The translations under genes were made by a program, and so were the position numbers. Below the pieces are notes generated by a model that was not told where the DNA came from, made no database searches, and saw nothing but the letters and a program-made list of their open reading frames with translations. Positions 39,230-50,800 of a stretch of DNA of 64,000 bases are shown here, piece after piece (position 1 is the first letter of the stretch; every line of letters begins with the position of its first letter). Source of the DNA: Enoplosus armatus. Its lineage: Eukaryota > Chordata > Actinopteri > Centrarchiformes > Enoplosidae. The stretch covers positions 6,494,067 through 6,558,066 of the forward strand of contig NC_092203.1 in NCBI RefSeq assembly GCF_043641665.1. The letters run 5' to 3'.

Positions 39230-39575
39230 AAGATGCTCTTTCATCTTTTGCTTTGCCTCCTTTTTTTGTCCTCCTGGATGAATATTTGGCTCGAGACAAA
39301 AGGTGAACCAATCAATTATTCCTCTTGCAGGGCCCTGGTGCTGTTGTGAAAAGCGTTTGACATTTGAGCTTTCCAGACGACATCTGCAAATTTATATGCC
39401 TTCCATTGTGTCAGGCAGCCAGCCCTGTATCAAAGGCTGTAAAAGGCCTTGTCAATTTAGTAAGGACAACTCCACAAAGACTCCTTTCTCCTCTGTTGTT
39501 ATGGGAATAATGCTTTTCACTGGTGTCCTGCCAAAACCTGTTGGCAATTTGGCCATGTGATGTTATTGATTGCAT
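39230..39575. promoter_or_regulatory. Candidate conserved element
   Basis: ACAAAAGGTGAACCAATCAA, TTCCATTGTGTCAGG, CTGTTGTTATGGGAATAATG and CAAAGGCTGTAAAAGGCC occur over about 340 unique bases. An 85-codon frame is open across it by chance or through constraint; I recognise no protein. Confidence 0.35.
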
Positions 39576-40479
39576 TGATAACAGACATGGAAACCATTAA
39601 ACTGCCAGTAATGCATCGCAAATGTATGCTTGGTGATCAGATTCAAAAAAAACTTCTTTATAGAGGCTTTGCAATGAATATGTGTACAATCTGTGTCTCT
39701 CCTCAAACATACTGTAGCTGCATGAAACCAATGGTAACCGCTGTCAAAATAAAATAAACACTTTCTGTTCAGTGGTAAAGCAGGTAAAACATTGCTTTTA
39801 TCCAGCCTCCAAAGTGGAGCCTGAAATAGGATATGGAATATAAAAAGGTAAGTCGTCTATAATCCTGTGCCTAAATGTCCCTGTGCAGGTGTACAGTTAC
39901 AAACAAAATCTACAGGTGTCACTAAATCAAACAGCCTTCCTATGATACCATGAGTTCACTCTTCATACAGCAAAGCTTAAAAACAAAACAAGGATGAAGA
40001 AGTTCTCACAAGCAGCTAACGTTAGCACACCTTCTGCACAGGCTACAATCACAAACAGACAACCAACAGGTGACATCAGTCAATAGATGCAAAGTTTGAG
40101 AAATACCAAATTATTCTCAGCCTCGGCGGGCTCTCTCTGAGCGAAAAAACACCAGCAAATGACAACATGTCATTTTAAGCGTCCAGACAAACAATAAACA
40201 GAGCATAAAAGGACTTCAAAACATCAGCAAGAACACAGCAAGGAGTTAAATACACAGAAGCTGCCACGGCGGGACATTTAACCAGCAAGCAGACAGACAG
40301 AGAGAGTGTATCTGACTCACATTTGTTGTCGAAGTAATTCTCCTTTCCTTCGTGAAGATGAAGTAGCCATTGTTGCTTTGACAGTCATTTAGTTTGTTTG
40401 TTGACAGAAGTCTTCCTCTCCTCTCCGTCGCTGCTAGCTTAACAGTCCTTCAGTAGCAAGTTCGCTGATATTAGCAACA

Positions 40480-40531
40480 CTGTACAGCTAGCTAGCAACA
40501 CTGTACAGCTAGCTAGCTAGCTAGCTAGCTA
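40480..40531. repeat. (AGCT)n run with short duplication
   Basis: ACACTGTACAGCTAGCTAGC occurs twice back to back, and the second copy extends into a pure AGCT run at 40508-40531. It is self-complementary. Confidence 0.9.
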
Positions 40532-40830
40532 ACGTTATTCCCACTGGAAAACTACCGTTTGTTTCACTTAAATTAAGTTGATAACTTTCAAATTAGTGTT
40601 TGTCCTTTGGTCAGAGTGTGGCAGGCTTCACAATTCTCTTCAAAGTTTCTTTTCCAGCGACGTGTCCGTCCCCAGTTTTCATTACAGTGGCCGCTTTTGA
40701 TTGTTTGATACTTAACGGTTTTTTAATCAAGGTGTACCAACTTTCACCTGGCGTCCCTTCGGTGAGCTACAGTAAAGGTGCTATGTCCTTATTTGGCCAC
40801 ACACCCTGGCTGCCATTTACCAGCCGTTAC

Positions 40831-40845
40831 AACCCAGGGGGCGCT
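40831..40845 (+). promoter_or_regulatory. CTCF-type motif
   Basis: The plus strand reads AACCCAGGGGGCGCT. The AGGGGGCGC core is perfect, but the first three positions of the consensus are not matched. Confidence 0.35.
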
Positions 40846-41127
40846 GTTTCACTCATTTGAGGGAAGTCAATAAAAGATGGCATATAAAGGCTTTTTATAA
40901 AAAAAAACTCCACATTACTCCTGGCCCTCTATGCGTGATTGCATGTTTGTTCTTAAGTAAATTCTTGAAGATTATCACAATGATGAACATGTTGTAGCTG
41001 CCTGTGTAAAAAGTGGTTTGTGCCACTGCTACCTTTCATATATCACTGAATGTTGGTATAACTATATTGCTTTTATAGCTGCAGGGAGATATGGACCTAC
41101 ACAATACTCAACTGTTTGATTCAACAT

Positions 41128-41133
41128 TTTATT
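41128..41133 (-). terminator. Candidate arhgef7 poly(A) signal AATAAA
   Basis: The plus strand reads TTTATT here, in the context CATTTTATTCACAG. On the minus strand this gives AATAAAATG, with a GT-rich stretch just downstream. It is the best-placed signal beyond the stop codon I noticed; a search for cDNA ends would settle it. Confidence 0.35.
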
Positions 41134-43212
41134 CACAGACAAATGGGTGAAATAAATAGAGGGGGGATGATTCTTGTCATAGTAACTACTATTATCACCT
41201 TCATCACCATAAAATTGGAACACACACAACACATTTACATCAGTCACTTTCAGTTAAATACATAAGTTAGAATCAATAATTGACATAGTGTATTACATGG
41301 CTTACATCAGTGTGGTTTCTTATTTCAGTAATATTTCACTTGAAGGTGAAGTTTTTTTAGCGAAGGAAATACTCTTCTTCCCAAGGCACGTCTCCTGACG
41401 TTCATGAGAAATATGATGCTTTTCTGTACAAATCATCTTTAGTGGGATGAACCAGGTCAAGTAGAAAATAAGTAGTGTTACAATACAAATCAAAACCAGT
41501 TGATAAGAGTAAAAACACAATCACAAATATAAAAATAAGAAATCATTCTACAGTAAAGTTGCATATTGACATAGTAAAAATCATAAAAAAAAGAAACATT
41601 TTCCAGTGGTTGTATTGCTTGGACTTTGGTCTTGAAACAGAAAAAGCAGCCAGCTGACTCACTGTGAATATTTTGTTTGGCTCCTAAAAACTAAAATGGT
41701 ATCAGTGCGCTCTTCTCCTATGTAAATCAATGCCTCCGTATCAGTTCAGTGCAGAGTGTTCAGAGTCAGTTCAAAGTGTTCAATCAGCCAAACTGGCCTC
41801 TAATGACCATAACAATGCCATGTTTGCATATACAGTAGCCATAGCAACTAAAGTCACATGGATTTGTTGTGGTGTAGGGCTTTGAGGTCATTTGCATTAT
41901 TTCCACAGTTTTCTTGATTTTATTTGTGTCTAATAGAAACGCCCACACTTACCCTGGCGCGTGGACATCACATCACATTTGAAAATTACACGATTCTAAA
42001 TAAAGTTTCCTAGAATTTTAAATTTGAAAGTTAATCTGGAGCTGAAAGGTGAAACTCCCTGATCATCATGTTAATTCCTGAGAAAATCTCCCTCCAGCTT
42101 CCCTTTAAAACAAGACGATTTTCCAGTAACTACACATTTTTGAGATGTTTTTGATTTGATAAGCTCACATACTATCATCTTCCCTCCAGCGAATTAAAGC
42201 AGCTCATTATCAATATCAATGTATCTTTAGCTTTAGCCACCAAACGATCATTTGCATGCAGAAGTGGAAGAACAGTCACAGTAGAACCAAGTAATAAATC
42301 AACAAGTTTCTCAGATTTTGTCCACGTCTCTGGTACAACTATCTTGTAGTTTATCCTACTTAACAAAAATATAAAAAATATTATCTGCTTAAAAATAATT
42401 AAAATAATCACTGGCCAGAAATGTACATATCCCATGAAGCAATAGGATGGATGGATTCATAAAATAATATGGTGGTCTGTCGCAAAATGTTAAGCTAATC
42501 ATAGCTGCAATAACTTTTACACCACATCTCATCCTGTAAAACACACGAGGTCACTTATAAGTGCTGGTAAATTTAGGTTTAGTTTAAAATGTAGTGACTG
42601 GGTGCCCTACTACATTTTGTATTTGATATAACAAATAAACCAATTGTACAGTTAGTTTGACTGTGAATCAATAACATATATCATGAAATGGAATCATATT
42701 AATGTGATGACTTCACATTTGAAATTGAAACAAAATTGCTGCTAATGACATAAAATTATATTTCAAGTTTCTCTCACATAGCGTTGTTATTCACGCACCA
42801 GGCAAGTCAATAAAATACTGTCCTTGCAACGGCGACATTTTATACTCAGTGCAAATAAGCACAAAGAGGAATGAGAGATAAACACACAAGTAAATGAGAA
42901 AAAGTTTGTCAGCGCTCCAAAGAAGGCTGTTGGAAAAAGTAAAGGAGCATGACAGGAAGTGATGTCATCATGCCTACCAACTAATTTGGCGTCACAGCTT
43001 TACGGTCAGTTGGGATGGCTTTGCTGATGGCTGGCAGGCATTTTGTCTTGGTCCACAGTTTGATACACAGGTCACTGTGAAGGTCAAAGCAAGCGACAGA
43101 CATGTTGAACAGTGGCATGAAGGATCGGCAGCTTCTGTCCACACAGATTGAGCAGCAGTCCATAGGTCATTTGGTCATTTCAAAGTCAGAATCGATCGGA
43201 TGTATATTGATC
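41128..43212 (-). other. arhgef7: Probable arhgef7 3' UTR
   Basis: Downstream of the TGA on the minus strand is about 2.1 kb of AT-rich sequence without further exons or an obvious interspersed repeat. It ends at an AATAAA motif (complement of 41128-41133), followed within about 35 bases by a GT-rich run (TTGAGTATTGTGTAGG). Both are what a poly(A) site should show. The length is plausible for ARHGEF7, but the end is inferred and earlier sites could be used. Confidence 0.4.
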
Positions 43213-43335
43213 TCAGAGGTTAGTCTCATCCCAGGTTGGGTCGTTCATGTTCTTCAGAACTCTCCGGATAATCCTCTCCAGCTCTTTCCTCGCTCGCTGC
43301 TCCTCCTCCAGCGTCCTCTTCATCCTCTTGTTGTC
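43213..43335 (-). CDS. arhgef7: arhgef7 exon 22: coiled coil, PDZ ligand and stop
   Basis: This exon encodes residues 761-800: [20 protein letters not shown], then [20 protein letters not shown], followed by TGA. The C-terminal ETNL is a class I PDZ ligand; in the family it binds Scribble and Shank. The ending NMNDP.WDETNL is beta-PIX specific and separates this gene from arhgef6. Confidence 0.97.
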   Translation of the reverse strand, partial: DNKRMKRTLEEEQRARKELERIIRRVLKNMNDPTWDETNL

Positions 43336-46300
43336 CTGGAGAAGTGAGACAAAGAGGGATGATATGAGATTAAAACATTAATAGCAACTTCCTGGGGACC
43401 TGGAATCCCCTTCAATACCTCTATGGGTTCTTGGAGCTAAGTTTGAAACCTATAAAGTGGGACATTTGAACAGGAAACTGCTGATAATGAGAAGTCTGGG
43501 TAAGTAATACATTAAAAAACTGCAGACTCACCTGTTTGAGCTCCTGGACCTCATCTTTCAGACTGTACACAGTGTCCACCAGACTCCTGCAGGAGCAGAG
43601 TAGCTCTGTTTTACTTTAACACACACTAAAAGCAGCCTGATACAGTCAGTGACTGACACCATCATCGCTTTTCACGAAGTGTTTTGCGTCTCTGTAACCT
43701 TATATATTGTATGTTTTGTATTTCTATTTTTATGTTTAGCATGTTTATTTAATTTAACTCATTAAACTAATATCCACTGTTTTATGTTTTATATGTTCCA
43801 CTTTAACACTTGGCAACCCCTGCATACATGCTGTGAATGCCTATAGGTTTTCGTTTTATATTTGGTGAGTTTCTACTACTGTGTGCTTGTGTTGTGATTG
43901 CTTTTGTGTGTTTTCTATATTTGTATTAGTTTCTTATATTTTGATGCTGCATCTTTTTATTTACCGCTGCAGTAATTCTTCTATCAAAGCCGAACTTATC
44001 TGCATGCACATTAAGTGCACTGTACACCACACACAAAGACACATCTTCATTTCTCCTCTCTCACCTCTCCTCCACTACAGTTTGTCCGTTGCTCCTGGTC
44101 TCCTCCACTATAATCTTCTCCTCCTCTGGGAACAACATGTGTACGTCCTTCCTGCTGGAGCCTGATTGAACATTGACAACAGTGTACGTTATTAACCCTG
44201 CATGCAATGCACAAACACATACACGTGCACACAAACACAGAATAACTCTACATGAAGCTAGTGTATACTCATGGGAATGCACACAGGCTCATACATAAGT
44301 ACTAAGTATAAAATATACAGTAGACACACACACACACACAAAGCAAGTGAAAGGTTTGGGACGATATACAGATATATACGTCTATCCCTAGTTGTAAGCT
44401 AGCTGGTTTGCTAGCATGTCAGTGGTGTGTGACACTGATATCTTACGAGAAAACGAGGCAGTCCTGTAACTATGTGCGGTCCAGATACTGTCATAATCCG
44501 AGTCCTCTGACTGGTCAGAACAAGGCAGGTTGCCGGGGAAACCAGGGACGGTGAGGCTGGTGTCAGCGAGCACATGGTTGTGCATGAGGTCAGTCCCTTG
44601 CCAGGCTGTACCATAAAGTTACCAGCAATTGACGGGGTATGAACAAACCAAATTGAATGTTGAGTGGGGATGAGGGGAGGAGTACAAACCATATTGGATA
44701 AAAGATGAGGGTTTGGGACAAAAAATATTGTTGTTGTGGACAGAAAAAAAAACAAATGCAACGAGAAATGAAAGGAAAACGGTTTGTGTGGGATAAATCA
44801 TATTAAATTTAAGGAAACAAGAGTAAGACACAGACGGTGATGAAACCAAACAAGAGCATGAGGATGAAAAATACAATGTTTGGAGGATGAGGAAAGCAGA
44901 GGAACGCAGGGAAGGCATAAAAAGAGAGGAGAGAGAAAAACATTGTTAGAGCTGACAGCAGAGAACAAACAGTGGTTAGCAATAAGACAGCTAGCAGTGT
45001 GTGAGCATGCCAATGTGTGTGTGTACTCACTGGAGTTGAGAGTCTGTCGTGTCTTGGCGCTGGTGCAGTAGGCCTCAATCACTTTCAGAATCTGAGCGTC
45101 CTCCTCTAGAGCTGCTGTACCTGAGAGACGAGGACAGGGGCAGAAGGACAGGTGAGGGAGTGGAGAAAGACAGAAAAGAGAGCGCTCAAGTGTATTTAAG
45201 TTGCTGAGTTGCATACTTACTTTTTCTGACAGTGAAGTCCTCTTCTGAAGGTTTCCTCTCTGGCTTCCTCTTAGGGAGCAGCTTCTTCATGTTCTTAGGA
45301 CTCTTACTCAGATCCTACAGACAACAACACAGAAACATGTGCTGTAGGAATGTAGCTCCAATCCCAATTTAACAGGACTCAACAAATTCTTTGCTCACAT
45401 TCTTACACATTATTTCACTGGGATAAGGTCAAGGGAATGAATTTGGAAAAAAAAAACAGTTCTCTATCTTCTTAAAAACATCCTCAATGACCCTGAAGGT
45501 CCCCAGATCCCACTAAGAGCAACACATATATAACATGTAAAGTATAAGTATGGTCCCGACTCATTTTAGTATGCCAGTGTACAGCACCTCCTTCTGGCAG
45601 AGAGCAGCTGAGGGCCGGAGTGGAGGCGCAGGGCGTAGGCAGCTCAGGCTCCAGGGTTTGGGTGTACTCGGTGGCTCCAGGGGCCCCCACATTGGGCTGC
45701 TGCTGTGGCCTGTCCCATATGAAGAGGGATGGGGAAGGGTGTGGTAGGTGTGTCCAATGCTCCCTCCACGGGACTCCGAGTGTCTGGAGGGAGTGGCGGG
45801 CTGAGAGGGCAACTGGGAGAAGCAAAGGGGAGACAGATACTGTATGAGAGCAGCAAAGTGGATGAGGATCAACTTATTCCGAGAAAACCTGGAGACTTAC
45901 CGTGTGACAGACGGACTGAGGCTTGTGCGAGGGTGTGTGCCCGGCCGGAGTGTGTGTGTGTTTGGTGAGAAGGTCCAACCAGTCCTGTAGATCGTGCTGA
46001 CTGTTACACGCCACCTGCATCCGCTCACACTGGCCACCTGCACAACAACACACAAAACCAAATGTATAAATGTACAGACAAACAGGCAGAGGTCAAGGGC
46101 AAGCTTTCACACACTTTGTCTGACCATTGACTAGTTGTGTTTATAGTAAGCTTGTGATATTATTATCATTATATTTCCTCCTATAATGCCTTTGAACAAC
46201 ACACAGAGAAAGGGCCTTGACTTCTGGTTAACTAGTTCATACAGGGATTCTATAAATGAGCTCTATTAAAAAGAAAAAGGTCTACTAGCTAAATTAGAGA

Positions 46301-47798
46301 GAGGGCTGACCGGATATTTCAAAAGCATTCCTCAGGTTTTCTCCGTCTTCTATTCTGGAGATGAGCATTCCTGACAGTGGCATCTTCCCCTGTAGAGACA
46401 CACAGAAACACACAATGTACACGAGGAGTTTTTGAGGCACATTTACACCCTGTACAAGAGTGTAAACTCAGCACACTTATACAGAAATCACCATTTAAAG
46501 TTTAATCTCATGTACTGTAAACATACCTGATAGATGAAGCCACTCATCCTCATGCTGGCAGAGAGTACGAGCAGCGTGTGAGGGAAGAGGACGAGGTAGC
46601 GTTCATTTGACTCCTGAAAAACAAATGTGCCTTTTATGTACTCTTTCGCTCTCCTCTAGTAAATCAAAACTCTACACTTTAAAATGTGGTTCAGTCCTTT
46701 TTCAAATGACTGAGACATGACTCATTTGTGGTGTACCTGACAGTTCTGCGTGTGGACTGTAGCATGGGACATGTGGAGAACAGGACCGAGGGTTCTGATG
46801 TCATCCCCCTCCCAGTTTCTGATTGGCTCTGTTAAAATCTGCAACTCCAGGTCCTTCTTCTTCCTCACCTCCTGACACTGAGCCTGAACACACACAGACA
46901 CAGTAGTTGGTATGACTTCATATAAATAGACACACATGCAAGCCTGTGAGACTAGTAAACTCAATCTAACTAATACACGTGTGTGTGTTTGTAGCTTACT
47001 GCAAAGTCTTTAAAGGCCATCATGGAAGCATTGAGATCAGCTTTGTCAGGATGTTGGTCCTTAGACAAAGACAAAGAAGAAAAATTACACTCAGTTCATT
47101 GTTATGTTACCCAGAAGTGGAAGAGATCTACAGAGAGACAGACAGATTGAAGCTAACCTCCATGTGTCTGTCCAGTTCTTTCAGCAGCGTTGGGTATCTC
47201 TCCAGTCTGGTGAAGGGTTTACTCAGACTAGTGGTCAGAGTCAGGATCCCAGGAGCGGACGCCCCCTTTGACTCCATGTACTCCCCCAGTTCTTCACTGT
47301 GATGCACACAGGCAAACACATAAAATATATGCACGTACTTTTAGAGCAAACACACATGTTTTTGTTTTCTCTTTTCAGCAGAATATTTGGTGCTGTGGTT
47401 TAAACACATGCACACGCCTGCAAACACAGTGCATCTGTACCTGTGCTGTGTGAGTACATTGACAGCAGACGGGTGGTTGGAGCAGTAGGCCACATAGATG
47501 ATCTTTATCTGGGGCATCAGACTCAGGAAGAACCCCCCAATCCTCTGCTGGCTCTCTGGGAGTCTACAAACACAAATGACACGTTGGACTGTATTTACTC
47601 AGACAAACAGATTGTTACTTCAGTCTAACACTAGATGTCTCTGTCGCTTTAATAACGGCCTACAGTATCAGGTCTGAGCTTCAGTCTGCCTGCACCCCTC
47701 TGTCTTGAAGTTAGAGGATGTTTTTTTAGTTAAACAGGATGTTAAAGTTGAAGAGCTTTTATTCCCACCTGGAAGTGAAATTAAAACCTATAAAAAAA

Positions 47799-47831
<33 letters not shown>

Positions 47832-50800
47832 TATAACAAAACCGTTAACACTGTGAGACTGACTATTCTTTATTTAGCTGGTAATTGATGTAATTGACTT
47901 GACTAGTTTATAACATCTGCATCTGTGGCAGACAGAAAAGAAATTGGTGCACTGACTTTGTATGCTCCTCTAAGGACTGAACCAACATCTGCTGGAAGGT
48001 TGAGATCTCCTCCAGATTTCCCTGAATGTGACTGATGTCAACACTGCTGAGTCTGTAGAGGAGAAGAGAGGACATTTCCAATGAAAGTCTGGTATAAATA
48101 AATCACTACACTTGCCAAGCTCTAATATACAGGGATAGTAATACATGTACAATGCCTTTTGTAATGTATGTATGTGTACAATGTAGGATACCACAGATAC
48201 TGTACATAACATCTAGTATGCATATGATATACAGTATTTGTGTGTGATAAGGTACATGTGTACATGTGTGATTATACTGGTATTACAATAGATATGCTAG
48301 TGTCTGTACCACTACCTCTAAAATCCGACTCTGCTGAATAAAACAATACAAAATGTAAAAATGACTCTACCTGTCTGTGGGGTGAAGTGAGCGCAGGTAC
48401 GAGCCCAGGAGACTCTGTAGCTCCCTCGAATATTCACTCTCTGCTTCCAGGATGTTTTGTAGCACCTGACAGAGACACAACCCACAAACACACACACACA
48501 CACACACACACAGACTTTTATATTAATTACAGTGAGTGATATAAAGAATAAATAATGGACAAATGGCAGTACTATGTGCTTTTGCCCATGAAAATTCTTA
48601 TTCCCACACAATCAATTTACTAATTAATTTACTAATCTCATCAATCAAGCTGCTCAGTGATCAATTATAGAGGCAATCTTGGTTGGGAAGAGGATTGCAG
48701 CTTTTCTCTGTTTTATATCACAGTAAACTGAATATCTTTGGATTTTGGAATGTTGATCGGACAAAAGACGACATTTCAAGACTCTGAAGGGCATTTTTCG
48801 CTATTTTCTGACGTTTAATAGATCAAATGTTTAATTGGTTAGTCAAGAAAATAACTGGATTAACGGATAATGAAAATGAATGAGCCAATGAATCCTTACA
48901 GCCAATAAAAGTGCCTGTTGGCTTTTTAGTGGGGGATGTATTTTGTAATAGGATAATGGAGAGAGACATCAGACCCGATGGGAGCTGTAACACTGACATG
49001 AGTCGACTCCACAGGCTAATTGGCTAATCTCTCCACAACATCAGAAATCTCTCAGGAATGAGGTCTCTGGTAATGAATTGTTGCATTTTAGTAACACATG
49101 TTGCTGTGTCTCCCCTCAGATCTGGAGGTTGTAAAAATTGAACTGCAGTTGAAGCAGCTCCAGTTATTTATCTATAATACATTTTTATGCCTTCAATATA
49201 CATTAAACATTGATGTGTTAGAGGACCTGGAGAGGATGCAAGGAGGCATTGACTACAAGAACCGTGACAACATGTGTTTTCAACTTGAAACAAAAGCATA
49301 GCCTTTATCAGACTATACAAACGCACAAAGAAAAAAGCCCAAAGCGTGCATCTTCTACTTATACAAGCTTCTGTTCTAAAGCTTTTTGGGAGGCTCCATT
49401 AGAAGAAAGACAAAAACTCTTCTTTATTTATAACTTCTTTTTGTTTTGCAGTTCTCTCTGGGAACAGCTTTGACTTCAGGCGAGGTCTGTGAGTGAGAGA
49501 GAGAGACTCAGGTAGCCCAACCAAAGATGGACTTTCTAGAGAGACTGTGACAGCTTGTTGCATTATTAAAAAACACACAAACATCACACACACACACACA
49601 CACACACACATACATACACACACACACACCGGCAGAAGCCAACCCTGGGGCAAGGCTGCCCCAGAAACCACTGGAATGGAAGAAATAACCTACATTACAT
49701 CTGCTGCACTCTCACACACACACACACACGCTCACACAGATGACACATGAAGGGGTGCCATGCAGGCTTCTATACACACACACACACGCACACACACACA
49801 CACACAGTGACACAATCATTAATTGGATGTGCGGATGAAACATAATTGATTATAACAGCCCACAAAGCAGACACACATCACCCCATCAGTCTGACCCTAA
49901 AGCTGTAAGCATGGGATACTCCATTTCTGTGTAATGTCTACCACTGTCACTATCATGTATCCTGAACTAAACTAGATTTAATTCAAATTCAAAATCGTAA
50001 TTATAGGCCTAAACTTAATCTATTCTAGTAGAATTGGTAGTAGATTGATTGTGAGAACATGTTTAACGTGGACACGAATAATGATGCTCACCACGTTGTA
50101 GTAGGTCTTACTGATGATAGTGGTGTCAAAACCTTTAGGGGGGCTTTTCAGGGTCCCAGACTTTGGCTTGTCTGATGTCTTGTCTATAAAGCAAGAAAGA
50201 GGGACAGAACGATTCAAAGACCAGATGGACACAAGGACAAGGTGAAAGGAAGTTACATCAAGTTACACTTAAAGCAGTGAAAAGTACATGTTTTGCTTCT
50301 CTCTAAACGTTATTACATGTTTCTGTTTCTGTGATAAGTGTGCAGCCTATAAAACTCAAACAAAAGCAAAGACATCACAGTTCTGCCCACATTGTGTGAT
50401 TTCAAAGAAAACCACATTAAAGCTCTTTAATGTTCTTTCACTGTCAGCTACAAAGAAATATAAAAACAATACCACATTTGAAAAAACATTGCAACTGAAT
50501 ACAACAAAAGATTAAAAATATACTGTAGGTCTGAAAAAGGAACAACGAATACCTTCAGATTATTTTAGACCAACAGCAAAATAACTACATTAATACACGT
50601 ACCACTTTATTGTGTGCACTGATCTGTCTTGCTAGAGATATAACAACTCTCGTGGTGACTGAACTGTCAATGCTATTCAATAAAATTACATGGAAAAAAT
50701 GTTAACATTTCCTAACTGTAGAGCAATGTTGTGGCCATACATTCTACAAAAGTAGGACAACCAATGATTGAAAGCTTTACTGACTCCACAACGTGATGTC

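Larger units (their letters stand above)
39860..40860. other. Unclassified CpG-bearing segment, possibly a transposon remnant
   Basis: About 1 kb whose composition differs from its flanks. It has CAGCTAACGTTAGCAC near 40014 and GCTAGCTAACGTTATTCC near 40525, several CpGs (CTCGGCGGGC, CACGGCGGGAC, CTCCGTCGCTGC) and the AGCT run. The paired AACGTTA motifs and uniform texture suggest an inserted element, but no terminal repeats or protein were recognised. An old promoter or CpG-rich region is the alternative. Confidence 0.3.
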
